From Dysidea avara (lineage: Eukaryota; Porifera; Demospongiae; Dictyoceratida; Dysideidae), in contig NC_089275.1 of the NCBI RefSeq assembly GCF_963678975.1, positions 32,797,977-32,861,976 on the forward strand: DNA of 64,000 nt. The letters run 5' to 3'. Within the stretch, counting starts at the first letter, position 1. Every line of letters starts with the position of its first letter. Made by a program: the position numbers and the translations under genes. The notes below the pieces were generated by a model, which saw nothing but the letters and a program-made list of their open reading frames with translations, was not told the origin of the DNA and ran no database searches. Below are positions 1 through 12,760 of the stretch, in pieces.

Positions 1-1565
1 TACAGATGGTACTATATATTCACAAAATAATACACAGTGATCTTTGTAACAAGCGCATTTTGCATGGGTACAACTAGGCCAGCTACTTGCCTTTTAGACT
101 ACTATAGGAGTTACAATGCATGAATCATGGCTAAGGAAGTACAGACATGTTTAGCATACTCTGCTCTCTGTGTGTGGGTGTGTGTGTGTGGGTGTGGGTG
201 TGAGTGGATGTGTACAACTGCATAATGGATAGAACATAGCTTAAAGTGGCCACTTTGTAGGGCCAGTAACCTGTATTTGAGATGCACATTTTGTAATGCA
301 GTTTATGTGTAATTCTGGTACCATGGTTTTCATTAAAGTGGCACCACTGCATGTTGTAGTGTAAGGTAGCATTGCATAGCTGTGTTAAAGTTGTAGTGTC
401 TGTGTTTAACTCTATAGCTATAGTATTCACATTTTAATCAAGCTGGGTTTTATCAAGAGATTGTAAGCACCGAAGGCTCCTGGTTTTAGCAAGCTGTTCA
501 TGTGTTAACTCATTAACTGTGACTTAAGGTTTAAAATGGTGTTTCTCACAAGTAATTTCTTACTTAAAGTTTCATTTTAAAATTGTTTGTAACTGTCAAA
601 AAATTTGAATGAAGTTTAACCCAAGTTACTTTAGCAACTGTATATGTACAATGGGATTTTCTTTGATAGTGTGATACTGACCTGATGGTAGTGGGCTAGG
701 TGTGAGGCACCTCCAGTCTAGCGGGTACAGCTGATATCACCAGCATTCGTGATCAAGGACAGAAAGGGTGGCAATAATTAGAAATGGGGTAATCATTAAC
801 TGGAGAATAATTGTTGTGCATGCGTCAGACAAAACACGCGTAGAAAAGTGTCTAAAGGCATGGCAAGGCTGTTTGTCCCTCCCTAACTCCCTCCCTTTGG
901 TACTGGCAAATTAAAAACACTTCAAGACAATAGCAAAGGGGTCTGGATATGGGACTAGCTTAGAACCCAACAAAATAAATTATTTAAAGTGTAGCCTGGA
1001 ATTTCTCAATTAAGACTTCTAATGGGGGTGTGGGGGAATAAGTACACCACAGGAAGTCTCAGTTGGGAGACTTAGGCAATTCCACTTCCCTCATTATCCA
1101 TCCTGAGCTTAGTTCAGGATGTGAAAGTGCAGGTGTTTCACCTAGGAGCCTGTTGAAATTCTTGTGGCTTCCACAGAATACTAGAACCCCCCAATAATTC
1201 CTACTACGTGTCTTAGTAAAGCATGCAGTATTAAGTAGGGTTTTGTTTTGAACATGGACCTATTATAAGGCTTATAGTGAAACCCTGCACACCTTACCAA
1301 AACAATCACCGTCTGTTGACGGTGGCAACTGACTCACAACAGGATCAGACTAGCAGCGTATGGTCTAACAGCTAGGAGCTACATTAAATGATATTAATCG
1401 TTGAGATGTTTTATCCCAGTCTGTGGTAAATTCTATAACACAACAATGTACAGTATAATATGGAATTATGGATAATCAGGGTATTCTGTAATAATGTTTC
1501 AGGTCAAGAAAGATTCTAGATAATGTTTTCTAAACCACTTAAATATGATGATGATGATGATATGT
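1..1565. other. Intergenic stretch, no gene seen
   Basis: I found no exon-like open frame with splice sites or conserved residues here. A GT-rich microsatellite with GGGTGT interruptions lies near 168-212, and a short hairpin (CATCCTGA / TCAGGATG) near 1100-1122. The remainder is AT-rich unique-looking DNA. Confidence 0.5.
168..212. repeat. GT/GGGTGT microsatellite
   Basis: The stretch is a run of TG dinucleotides interrupted by GGGTG. On the minus strand it reads as a Thr-His tract, which explains a spurious short open frame. Confidence 0.85.
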
Positions 1566-1873
1566 ATCTATAGCAAAACAGCCAAGGGGTGTGGCCCCCA
1601 AAAAGCCATGGTGAAAAAAGATGTGAAATCCAATGGTGGCAGCCAAAAAATGGCTGTGATGGTATGTAGGTTAATGGCATAACTTTTAATTCAGATGAGT
1701 TTGTGTTGCCTTCTCCAAGTTTCACTAGGATTCAGCACCAAATTCACCTGCATTGTTGTTTGCCATTAACCTACAAAATCACAGCCATTTCCTGGCCGCC
1801 ACCCTGGATTTCACATTTTTTCACTGTGGCTTTTTGGGGCCACACCCTTTTTTCATAGCTTGGCTGTAGATAT
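1566..1873. mobile_element. Foldback MITE, family A, copy 1
   Basis: The two halves are near reverse complements. The left end reads AAAACAGCCAAGG and the right end CTTGGCTGT. Inside both are a GTGGCCCC block, GATGTGAAATCCA and the motif AATGGCTGTGAT followed by a block containing GTAGGTTAATGG. Three relatives lie near 22665, 27325 and 59369. There is no coding capacity. The superfamily is not clear, because the flanking ATCT/AGAT is itself palindromic and hides any target duplication. Confidence 0.8.
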
Positions 1874-2829
1874 CATACAGTACAATAGTGCTGTATGTTA
1901 GGGACATCGAAGGTATGGGGGCGATCCGTGATATAATATAATCCAAAAACCTGCCACGATTTTTCCTCACAATGACATGACAGTATTGGTTGGGTAAATC
2001 CAAGCCCAAAAGTGTCTTCAGATCGACCCGAAACATTTGCGTAAAGTTGCTACAAAATTTAGAAAAAAATTATTCAACAGAATTTTCTATTGCCTGCCTG
2101 CCTGACGCCTTCAGTCAAGTGTAGCGGAAAAGTGGCTACAGTTACAGCCCTAATTCTTTCACAGAAACGTTTCTAGTTCACTTAAGAGAAAACCTTTGGT
2201 ATGTTGATAAGCATACAATGCTTGCACTATTGTCTTACCTTTTATCCTTCTTTACCATGGCCATCAGTCAAGGTTCTACCGCTGAGTGTTAATAGACTAC
2301 AGTACAGCTTCCATACCAGTGTATATTACATCAAACTATTGGAATACACGTGGTCGCTGGTTGCACCAAAAACACAAGCGTACGTGACTCGCTGTTGATA
2401 TCGATCAGAGAGAGCAACTCGAGGCTCACGGTGAACTATATAGCAATGTGTAAGTCAATAAATATAGTTTAATTAGTAACAATGTTAAACCGAATTGCGG
2501 GGTAACTCAGGTCCTGCTTTACAGTTTATTCGGATCTGACTCTACGTGCTAAATTAAATGTGAACATGTCACTACACGTCATAGCGTAGCTCTGCTTCTT
2601 TTGTGAGCCACGCCCACTTATTTAAATTACTGTCTGTAGACATATGGTAGCCACGCCCATTCATCAGTCCGTAGGTATGCACGAATCCATGTCCATTATT
2701 GTCTGCAGGCTTATGTAGAGCCACGCCCACTGATCAGTTGTTATTGTATGAGTCATAATCTAGTATAATAGTGCTGTGATTAACTCAGCAGATATTTAGT
2801 GGTCATGAGCTTGCAAAAAAAATTTCACA
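1874..2829. other. Intergenic: dispersed repeat and CCACGCCC cluster
   Basis: About 1920-2110 is a diverged reverse-complement relative of 51780-52010; both share CACTTTTGGGCTT, AACCAATACTGTCA and a GCCTGCCTGCCTG-type block. At 2608-2738 the motif GCCACGCCCA occurs three times, 50-70 bp apart. No gene was recognised. Confidence 0.45.
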
Positions 2830-3136
2830 AACAAGTATAAGAAAAAAATTGGAATTTTAAATTAGATTAGGGACAGTGTATAATGCTACAATAAAAAGTA
2901 CTGTAACAAGCTGGATTGGAGTAGTACGTAATGTCCAAATACTGTAAAACAATAAGAAGTGAATATCCCTACTGTGCTACACTCAATGCACAGTAGGGAT
3001 ATTCATTTCTTATTGTTTTACAGTATTTGTACATTACGTACTACTCCGATCCAGCTTGTTTCTTCAGTACTTTTTATTGCAGCATTATACACTGTCTCTA
3101 ATCTAATTTAAAATTCCAATTTTTTCTTATACTTGT
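2830..3136. repeat. Long near-perfect palindrome (hairpin)
   Basis: A left arm starting AACAAGTATAAG and a right arm ending CTTATACTTGTT are reverse complements over roughly 145 bp each, with only scattered mismatches. The centre is a short loop near 2976-2990. It contains no gene. The length and symmetry suggest a foldback MITE or a recent inverted duplication. Confidence 0.85.
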
Positions 3137-3139
3137 TAG

Positions 3140-3900
3140 TATTTGTATACTCCAAAGCCGGCCACAGGCTGGCTTTGGAGCTTCTGTTACTTGTTTTTTT
3201 CTTTACGGTAGAAAGGAGAAGGAGATCAAGAGCTGAATTCTTTCGTGGATATTTCCATTTTTGCTTATAATGATGCAATTTATTTTAAATTAATACTGTA
3301 TGAAAATTATTACATGAACTCTCTACTACAAGTTGGCTGGCTTGTAGCAGAAATCTCTACAATGTAACTAGTTTGTAGCTGAACTCTCTACAGAGTGACT
3401 TCCAATGTAGCTGGACTTTCTACAGGGTGACTTGTTGTAGCTGATGGAACTGAACTCTCTGCAGGGTGACTTGTTTGTCTCTATGATGAGTATCCACCTA
3501 TACACCGATTTTCAGCTCATTCCTATAAGCAGCTTGCCTAGTAGGTGTGGTAACTAAAGCGTTTTTATCATGACAAAACTCAATTGTGTGATTGTTACAC
3601 TCTGTTACTTATGCATTGTATCTTTGTGGTTGTAATCTCAATTTCTTTCAAACCACCAAAAGGCACTACTACAATGGTAAATCTAACTGCAAGCCAATTT
3701 TCAATTGTTATTGTTATTAAAGCTTTACAGTCGCCAGCACTGAAGGTCTGACAGCAACATGTGCTGCAATTTACATTGTAGGCGTGACAGAAGATTGATC
3801 TTACTGTATTTGGTCATAACTCCGTGAATCTTGATCGGAAAATTGGCACTGAGATTTGCTTCAATAACCTTTAAATGCCTTTAAATGTGCCGAATGTCAG
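3140..3900 (+). mobile_element. Composite satellite-bearing element, copy I (partial)
   Basis: The order is a GCCGGCC hairpin (3151-3180), a T-rich stretch, a short run of the GTAGCTGAACTCTCTACAG satellite (about 3310-3480), then a conserved block containing ACCGATTTTCAGCTC and TTTCTTTCAAACCACCAAAA. The same order occurs at 59.7-60.9 kb and, inverted, at 23.2-27.3 kb. The 3' terminal hairpin seen in the other copies is missing here. Confidence 0.6.
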
Positions 3901-3929
3901 CTTGATTGGAATTATGTATGTGTTTTATG

Positions 3930-4278
3930 TAGAGGTGTGCGATGACAAACTTAGACTTATCTCGATATTTCCTTTTGAACTTATCTCGATTATCTAACAT
4001 ATCTAGATAATTGAAACAAGTGTTAACTATAAAATAATGCTACCAGTAAAGTGAGCAAATTACAATTTGGAGAGTATAAAAATTGAAAAATGTTAGTTTA
4101 ACACTGTACCCAAATGATGGGAGAATTGGAAATGCCGACACCATCAGATATATTCTTTGGTATACAAGTAATTTACGGAAGTTTACTATTATCTAGATAA
4201 ATAAACCCATCATCCTTATCTCGATAAGCCTTATGATATCTCGATAATCGGATATATCTAGATAATCGCACACCTCTA
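3930..4278. mobile_element. hAT-type MITE with 8-bp TSD GTTTTATG
   Basis: The termini are TAGAGGTGTGCGAT and ATCGCACACCTCTA. They are flanked by perfect 8-bp direct repeats GTTTTATG at 3922-3929 and 4279-4286. The interior is rich in TCTCGATA / TATCTAGATA motifs. TA-starting G-rich termini and an 8-bp duplication are typical of hAT. It has no transposase, so it is non-autonomous. Confidence 0.9.
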
Positions 4279-4286
4279 GTTTTATG

Positions 4287-5286
4287 GCAGATTTTGCAAA
4301 GTGTGCAAAAACAGAAGTAGAAGTAGCGATGTCCAACCAAAATTCAAATTTCATGATTTTAACATACTCCGCTTCTGGTAAAGATAACCTTTAAAGTGCT
4401 CAGTTCAAATTGCAAGCAAATATCATCTACTGGGTAAAAGTTATGGCTAATAATACGTAAGCATGACATTGTCGTACCACTTTAATATGGTACCAGCACC
4501 AAAATTGAATCACACACTTTGCCTTCTAAATTCATTTTAGATGATGTTAAATTGATGGAATTTTTACCATATATTAATATACGTACTCTTCAACATAAAG
4601 GTAACAAATATTTCAAAGATGCTAATTAAATTGCAACCTTAATTCTGTCATTTGGAAAGATTAACAGGTGGTAATGCAGAAGTTACAGCCTGCATTAACC
4701 TTGGTCATGACAAACAGCTTCAAAATGTGCTACCAGTGGACTCATCCACTAGACAAGTATGCTTGATGCTTCTATAACTGGTACATATGCTCTAGTAGTA
4801 TAGAATTGCAATTTATAACCATAAAATGCATGTAGCTGCATTGGCAGCTACAGTATTATGTGACTGGATTTTGGCAAAAATGTTCTAAATCAGACATTAG
4901 AAGTTTCAAAATAAATGATTTTAAAGAATTCAAGTCAGCATAACTTGCCAAGGATAGCAAGTACGCATATGAAATTTACACAAAAGATGAATCAATCTGT
5001 TACCTTTCAGACCACTTCCAGTACTTGTAGAGTTTCCCGCCAAATAAGATGGATGGGCAAGAGATAGACTTAAAAATGGAGGCAGACCTAAATTGAAGTC
5101 CAGACACAAGATTACAGGGCTGTGCTGGCTTCTCTGTGGCTGATATGTAGCAAAATCAACAGAAAAAATGTTTGGTCAACAATATCAGGCCATCCACCAG
5201 CTTATCACTGATTCTTGCCAAGCCAGGCGCTTCACAAAGCCAGAAACTGCCATTCGAGCTCGCCACACTACCCAGAAAAGACATCT
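4287..5286. other. Intergenic, no feature recognised
   Basis: About 1 kb of AT-rich DNA. I saw no conserved open frame, no paired splice sites and no strong repeat. Confidence 0.4.
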
Positions 5287-5294
5287 GTTATAAC

Positions 5295-5941
5295 TAGGGC
5301 TGCACCGATTCCACATTTTACCGATATTTCAAATACCAAGTACTCAGCTGGGAAGTATCTGCAAGTACAAGTACCGATACCAAGTACCTTAAAGTAGCTA
5401 CTTCATAGTGCACACATTTATTATATGGTGCATTTCATGGTATTCTTGTACACGTTTTCGGTATGGTTCATGTTTATAATGAAGTAGCCAATCAAGATTC
5501 ACAAAGAAAGAAGTCATTGAAATGCAAACTAGTGGATATTCCAGTATTCTTCTGGAGAAGTGTAGATAATATCATAATGGTGCTTACAAAAATTCTACTA
5601 CTGAAACAGTCACTTCTACCTGATTGCTCTATTAGAGTTATTGACTGTTCTATTAGAGTATATCGATCTTTTTCTCAGTAAAGCGTTTTCACACGTATAT
5701 AGATTTCAGCATAGATCAGTAATTTTGCTGGTAGTTAGCTAGTAGTGTTATACTTCAGTGATACTTTTAGGCGTCCACTGTGCTAGTAAAATAAGCAAGT
5801 AGCTAAACGAACGTTATTTTATTCTCCTCTCATGTGATAAGAATCGGTATTTGCAACAATATAATGGCCGATTCCGATACTTCATGAAAACAGCAGTATC
5901 GGCCCGATACCGATACCGATACTAGAATCGGTGCAGCCCTA
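5295..5941. mobile_element. hAT-type MITE with 8-bp TSD GTTATAAC
   Basis: The termini TAGGGCTGCACCGATT and AATCGGTGCAGCCCTA are flanked on both sides by GTTATAAC (5287-5294 and 5942-5949). Subterminal regions carry repeats of CCGATACCGATAC and AAGTACC. The element is 647 bp with no transposase domain; the short open frame at 5463-5681 shows no recognisable motif. Confidence 0.92.
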
Positions 5942-5949
5942 GTTATAAC

Positions 5950-6706
5950 CAGCCTCAAGTATAGTTTGAGTAATGCTGAGGGTTGACACTATTAAATATT
6001 AATATATTTTTTAGTATGATAGTGTAGCTATCCACTGGTGGTGTTAGTTTGATTTTGTCTAATGTGTTATTTGGATTGGTTTTGTAAAACCTGGTCACAT
6101 ATATAACTGCTATACCACACCAGTGTTTAGGTTGTAAGAACCAGCTGCGCGTGATGAACCCATAACTACCTTTGATTATACAATTTTTTTACGTATTCAC
6201 CTTTTTAGAATGCGTGCAGCAGAAAGACAAATATCTATGTATACAATTGGAATGCTTACAATCATTGTGAGCTGCTTCTTACATTATAAATTTGGGGTAT
6301 GAATACAAACACAAACAAACTTTGAGAGGCTTAATGACACTATGAATAAGACAATTAATAATGATATGTGTCTAGCAACTCAGAAACTTGTGCACATGCA
6401 TTTCCAAGCCATTGTCTAGTTTTCACAACTAAAATTGGCATTTAAAACACTCACCTTCATAAAATCTAAACATTTATGGATGTTTCAATGCCCAGATTCG
6501 AAATCAACATCCCTGGTTTACTAAGAGAGCATCAAACCACTTATCTCTGCTATTATTTTCCCAGAACGAAGTCTTACAATGATGGTCAGTGGTGCCATTG
6601 TTTCATTCCTGCTTATTTGAGTTCCCATAGAAAATGTATGGGAATATTTCATGCACATTTAGATAGTTTGGTCTGAGTAGGGAAATCCTAAGATTATTTG
6701 TGAATA
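5950..6706. other. Intergenic, no feature recognised
   Basis: AT-rich DNA without a convincing exon. A short open frame at 6476-6676 has no recognisable motif and no splice context. Confidence 0.4.
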
Positions 6707-7505
6707 CCGTAGATTCCCTAAAAATTCGGCAGAAATAAATTAATTCAGATCGTGTGTGGCCGAACAATTAGGAAAAAAAATGTGCCAGCCCAGTGCCATT
6801 GTCGAATTTTTAGGGATCTATCCCTAACACAGTCTGCACGCTTCATGGCTATACTATTTGCGATCCATTTACTGCTTACTTTCTGGATTTCTTTCTACGG
6901 GGACTAACAGGAACGCCTTGAGGCAGAGCTGACGATACTACAACACTCACTTGGCCGCAGCGCTATATGATTGCCTACATTATCCAGGAGGGATGGTCAA
7001 TGTCAGTACTACATCACTTTTGAATACAATCACCCAGACGTAATATTAAGGATTTCAACAAGTAATAAAAAAATAGAAACCACAATCAATAGTATTATTG
7101 AACTATCTCGTGATAAATCTCGCTACCAGATGCTGCATGAAATGTTCCATGGCTAACAAAGCATTATCTGAGCATGTTGTAAGGAGATGTGGGGCCAGGA
7201 GAGATTTTATCCTGTGAACAGAAACGAAGATCGTTTTGCGGTAGTCGTGATGTCACACGGTGATATCGTTGGGTACGTTCCCTGAACAATTTCACACTTG
7301 GTGTTTCATCCAGCATCAATTGTGTGAGGTCACTGGGAATCCTCAATACTCAAGAGACCTTCGTCAACTAGTGTTCCAAGTGCCGAAAATTAGCGCGCTT
7401 ATAATTAGAAACTTTCCTGTGCTTGCCGAAATTTAGAGCACATTGCGTTCAAAGCACGGGGAGTGCCGAATATTTAGAGATGCCAAAATTTTAGGGAATC
7501 TACGG
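6707..7505. mobile_element. TA-flanked DNA transposon remnant, CCGTAGATTCCC ends
   Basis: Left end CCGTAGATTCCCTAAAA, right end TTTTAGGGAATCTACGG, each bordered by TA (6705-6706 and 7506-7507). Interior copies of GCCGAA...TTTAGAG-type sequence echo the termini. The TA duplication and CCGTA start match the large pogo-like element at 44300. The element is 799 bp and probably non-autonomous; its small open frames are unrecognised. Confidence 0.8.
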
Positions 7506-7629
7506 TATAACTGTTTTGCAAGTTTAATTATCGTTCAACCCTACCCTAACTAAAGATAGGACATTGTTTGCAATAGATTGAGTGGGGAGGTTGGACATTG
7601 CTAGTAGAAGAAAAAAAAAAACAAAGACA

Positions 7630-7850
7630 AAACCTGAAACTTTTACCATGAATGGCTGAAGTGCAAATTGGTATATGGACTCCCATACCTGGCGGGAATC
7701 TCTACAGCAAAGTTGGTTCCAATCAGTCAGCAGAGCTACATATGTGTGAAAATCATGTTTTCTTTCTTTCTGTCAATACACTCACAGTGTGGCACGTCAG
7801 CTTCTTGGGCCGCACGACACACTACCATGTGTCTTGATGTATATGAATAG
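7630..7850 (+). mobile_element. 3' fragment of the composite element
   Basis: This matches the 3' end seen at 60.66-60.88 kb and, inverted, at 23.18-23.3 kb. Shared pieces are GCAAAGTTGGTTCC, GAAAATCATGTTTTC, CTTCTTGGGCC and a terminal hairpin ACACACTACCATGTGT. No satellite or 5' hairpin is attached. The overlapping short open frames are not genes. Confidence 0.65.
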
Positions 7851-8930
7851 TATTTAAAGGAACATAATGTTTTAACATACATTATAAAACTTTGTGTGGG
7901 CGAGATCAAAGGAAAAGGTGTACTTTAAATTTCATAAAGTACACTCTCAGCCAGCTAACTGCTTCATCAACCACAAAGAGTGCTTTATTGGTTCAATAAA
8001 GCACTCTGCGGTGCAATAAAGCACTCTTTGTGGGCAATAAAGCACAGTTTCCCACATGCCTTAGTGTAGGCTAATAGCCTACGGGGCTCACACCAGTATG
8101 ACTAATCACCCAAGCCAGTGAAAGCTGATAGCCTCGCCGCACTTAGTGATCAATCACCCCAGCCAATACGAGTTCTACCACTGGATTGCTTTTATAGACA
8201 TACCTAAATGCCTTGATGATGGGTGGGAGAAGGTAACGTTGTTGTTACGTTTGTTAATGCAAACGGACAAGTCCTGGAGATATCACGGAAACATTTTACC
8301 ATATGACTCACAATAGAATCGATTGTGGGTTGCGAGCAAAACCTGCCAAAAGACACAATGAACATATACCATGCCAAACTATGGTGAACTACACGTGAGT
8401 TACTTTGTTAAACTGGTTTGTGTGTGTGTTCAGTCTGCTAATAGTTCATGCAATACGTGTTAACTATGAGTTCTAGTGTATGGTGAAGCTACACGAGTAG
8501 AAAGTTCCATAAATCATTGAAAGCATAGCCTTGCTCGTACTATATGAAAAATATAGTACTCGGCAGTTAGCCTCGATGCTAATAAAGCACTTGGCTTCGC
8601 CTCGTGCTTTATTAGCATCTCAGCCACGTGCCTCGTACTTTATTTTACATATAGCACTCGCGGTTATGCTTTAAGATATGCGAAGTGTATGATCCATTGA
8701 GTCCAATGATAACATTACGCAAGTTTAGAAATTTGATATTTGAGTATTTAGAGATCATAGAAATTTTAAAGGCAAGGAAACATAATTCTAGCCATGACAG
8801 AAGTAGGGATTAAATTCCCACTAGTATAGCTGCATGTTTAGATTACCTCACTTGTTTCCTTACCTTTTATGCCTATGATCCATACTCAAATATAAAATTT
8901 CTAATTTTCCTTACACTTGTTTGTTCCCTT
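7851..8930. repeat. Region of short inverted and tandem repeats
   Basis: CAATAAAGCACTCT recurs three times at about 7985-8045. At 8520-8670 nested inverted repeats surround GCTAATAAAGCAC...GTGCTTTATTAGC, with AGCATAGCC and GGTTATGCT as outer arms. At 8719-8783 and 8848-8925 a ~65-bp inverted pair (containing AGAAATTTGATATTTGAGT and its complement) looks like a small MITE. No gene was seen. Confidence 0.6.
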
Positions 8931-9029
8931 TTTGTAATTTATTACTGGTGAACCAATGCATACCACATCAAAAGATAGAATAGCTCTAACTAGACTTAAA
9001 GAGCACCCCAACTATCAATTCCTAGAAGT

Positions 9030-9620
9030 AGCTTTGTTCCACCTGTTATATAGTACAAATGAAAAACAGTACAAGAAGTGCCTCTGTAGTCAATCCAGGC
9101 ACTACAGAAATTGTAATTAAACATGTGTGCTGACTATCAATTACTGGAAAGCATTGTTGCAATTTAGCTTCATCTTCACCCAGACTGCAAGATCCTGCAA
9201 GAATATGCCAGAAAAGGTCCTTTTTTATTGCAAGAAAAAATTTTCAAGTGCTGTATTCTTGCAGGATTGTGCAGGAAAAGGTACTTTTTTATTGCAAGAT
9301 CTTGCATTTTTCTTCTTGCAAGATGGTTTCTTCTGGGAAGCTTTGTTTCACCCATTATACAGCATTCCAAGTGAAGAACAGTACAAGAAGCACCTCTGCA
9401 GTCAATCCATGGCCAGTCACTATACAGAAATTCTGATTAAACACGTGTCCTGACTATCGATTTATGGGAAGCAAATGGCCATTCCACTTCGTTTTCAGGT
9501 ATGTTCTATCTGCTATACAGTGTTACAAACAAAGAACAGTACAAGAAGCATTTCTGTAATCTATCTAGTCACTATGATGATTCTCGTAACAGCCAGCTTC
9601 CACAATGTGTTATCACAAAT
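9030..9620 (+). repeat. Three copies of a ~100-bp exon-like repeat
   Basis: Copies lie near 9048, 9355 and 9514. Each reads, in one frame, as NEKQYKKCLCSQS, SEEQYKKHLCSQS and NKEQYKKHFCNLS. A fourth relative at about 51640-51722 reads NEEQLEKCLSNQS. Protein-level similarity across copies suggests an old exon or a decayed coding repeat. The frames soon hit stops, so I do not call a gene. Confidence 0.45.
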
Positions 9621-10264
9621 CAAAACTTTTGCGGTAGTGGAGAAAGAAATGGGACACAAACATAATACATGCATTGTAGCTGCTGAAGTTGGTGAAAAGG
9701 CATGTTTTGGGGCAAAGTGACGTTGAACTGTGAAGAAATCAAGCCTGTAGTGTTAACCATAGTTGAGTTATGCTTGGTTGAAGGAATCACTCAGTTAGTC
9801 AATAATTTACAGTAGTTAATCAGTTAATAGAAATTGCAGCTAAATAGAAAGTTTAATTTCCAAAGAAATTTGTTGGAAGGGTTTGGGGTCACTCCAAAGG
9901 TATTTTTGTGCTTGGCTATGCCTATTCGATATATTGGCCCAGATTGAATGCTCTAATAGAGCAGTCAACCACCCTGAGAACAGTCAAGTTTTGTTACTCT
10001 TAAAAATGTTAACATAAGTAGATACTTAATTTACCTGTACCAGTATAGTAAAAGCAGTGTATAAGATCTAAACTTATAACCTCAAAATTCCTGGAGTCAT
10101 GCTCTCATACAACCAGAATGGCATCATGTTCGTTGTACAGTTTAAAGTTTGCATTGCTCCACCCCTTTACTCTTTGGCCTGCTTCTGATACTGTGTCAGC
10201 AGAAGCAAGCTTAAGCAGCCTATATCATTAAATTCCTAACATATGCTTTAAAATAAAAATATTT

Positions 10265-11553
10265 GGTAGAAATAATAGACCAGTTCATTTAATGTGACAG
10301 TATTTTAATTGCTGTGGTATTTGCTATTGTGCAATACTGGATGCTGTGGTTAGCCATGAAAATGTACAGAAACCATTGGGAAACGGACAACCACGGGAAC
10401 TAAATCCTTTGTTACACAGAAAATAAAGAAGATATCCATGTTTTGAAAACAGCATGAAAACCTACATTAATTTCTACACCTAATGGTGGTTGTCTGCTGC
10501 TTCTAGGTATAGTGATTGGCAAGCTATGAGCCGCTGAAGTTGAAAGCGCCTGGCAAAAAGTTGTCTAGTGACAGAGCATGCAAGCAGGTGCTTGTTTCTA
10601 TGTTCACATGGAATAACAACATTAAGACAAGCGTTAGGATCACCTGGATAGTGTTTGCTGACTTGCTAAACATGGTGTTTGCTTGTTGGCCCGTTAAGTC
10701 AATAGTAGCCTTTATCTGTGACGCGAACCACAGAAAGCTCTACCACAAAGCTTTGCCAATCAGTTCTGAATGGTTTTCAAGTACAAACTCACTATTACCA
10801 GCCATGGAAAGCGTTGTGCAGCAAAATCTTAAACTTTGCGGCTTTCTAACTCGCTCATCCTTTACCCTATTCACAGCAGATAACCATGAAGCGAAAGAGA
10901 AATTAATGTACAGTAGGGGACTTTAAAAAGTTTACTCAAAAAGAACTATTGTAATACTATTGGTAATACTATTAGTAATTACCATTGGTTTTTACGATTG
11001 CCTTAGTAATTACAATAGTAATTACGATTGCTTGTGTTGTGTTGTATGTTGTACAGGTATTGTTTTGTTAATTGACTGCTACATAACAGCTACTAAGTTA
11101 CAAATTTCACTGCCCTTGCTGTTATCAAGCTTGTTGTCAGCTGGTAGTTACACATTTAATTTGTTCTTGCCCCTCTGTGTGTGGTTGTGCATGCAACTGG
11201 CAACTAGACTTGTTTTGTTTTAAACATGTAAACATATGTAAACATGATAGTAATTACGATATGTTTGGTTTTTACCATTACAAAGGTCATCGTAAAACTA
11301 TTACATTACAATGGTCTTTACAAAACCAAATGTAAACTTTTTAAAGTCACCTACTGTAGTTTCGTTCTGTGTACAGAGAATTGGAACATACCGTATACTT
11401 TGTAAGTAACGGAGACTTAACCATCGATAATCATCGTTTTCCCAATGGCTTCAATACATTTTTATGGGCATCCCCGGCATCCAGTTGTTACGTCATAGCA
11501 ATTAACACTAATTGCATTTTTAAGGTCCTTAAATGAACTGGTCTATTACTACC
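10265..11553. mobile_element. TIR element containing a nested MITE
   Basis: The outer inverted ends contain TAATAGACCAGTTCATTTAA (about 10274) and its complement (about 11528-11548). Inside, the nested element at 10911-11356 accounts for part of the length. A 136-codon open frame at 10516-10926 has no ATG near its start and no recognised motif. No clear target duplication is visible. Confidence 0.6.
10911..11356. mobile_element. TA-flanked MITE, CAGTAGG ends
   Basis: The inverted ends are CAGTAGGGGACTTTAAAAAG and CTTTTTAAAGTCACCTACTG, each bordered by TA (10909-10910 and 11357-11358). The interior has repeats of GTAATACTATT and GTAATTAC. It is 446 bp, non-coding and Tc1/mariner-like by its TA duplication. 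Confidence 0.8.
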
Positions 11554-12010
11554 ATGTTTCATTTCAGACCACATTATATTATTTTTAATTTCTATTTCTG
11601 ACCCCCCTAGATTTAAGTATGCATACAACAGAAGATTTTGAAACCAGTCGCCAAAAATCCTCGAGCTGCCTATCTTATATTATGTTACATGTGATCACTC
11701 CTCAAAAGACAACAAATTAAATGTATAACAGCTTTATGTAGGTAATCATGCTTTTAATTTTATCATGTATTAAGCTGAAGTGCTAAAAGCTAATCTAGTA
11801 AAGTTGTAATTATGCTAAATGATTTGCACTTTCTGATTGGATAATAACTAATGTCATTAATATTACTGTATTAAAGAAATCATGTTAAATGTATACCTGA
11901 CTGCTCTATTAGAGTTACCGACTACTTTATTAGAGTGCTTTGATCTTTTACATAACATACATTTTCACAAGCAAGGACTTACAGTATAGCATGTGATTCA
12001 ATTATGCTAG

Positions 12011-12348
12011 CATTGCGGCGGGTGCTTCAAGCCCTCATTATCACAAAATGAGACAAGAATACTCATTTAATTTTTCAGTTATTTATTACGGTGTAAGACT
12101 CCAGATAAAAATATTGTTAGACGTTAATGTTGTTTTTATTTCACAGTTTGTGTGCATTACTGATTACTTCTTCAAACGGTGTTCAGAAGAATGCAGAAGG
12201 GTAAGCTTTTTGTTATTGATTGCACTGTGTAAATAGAGCTTTGTACCTGCATGTGCAGTAAAAGTTAGCTATATATACCTTATCTATACAGTAGCAGTAG
12301 CAGCAGTAGTAGTAGCAGTAGTAGTAGTAGCAGCAGTAGTATAGTAGC

Positions 12349-12392
<44 letters not shown>

Positions 12393-12470
12393 CAGTAGTA
12401 GTAGTAGTAGAAGTAGTAGTAGTAGTAGTAGCAGTAGCAGCAGTAGTAGTAGCAGTAGTAGTATAGTAGC

Positions 12471-12505
<35 letters not shown>

Positions 12506-12611
12506 CAGTAGTAGTAGTAGTAGTAATAGTAGTAGTAGTAGTAGCAGTAGTAGTAGTAGTAGTAGTAGTAGAAGTAGTAGTAGTAGTAGTAGTAGCAGTA
12601 GCAGTAGCAGT

Positions 12612-12682
<71 letters not shown>

Positions 12683-12712
12683 CAGTAGCAGTAGCAGTAG
12701 CAGTAGCAGTAG

Positions 12713-12760
<48 letters not shown>

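Noticed and set aside
10516-10926. 136-codon gene
   Set aside because: Starts at TTG, has no recognised motif, lies inside a TIR element and overlaps a nested MITE end.
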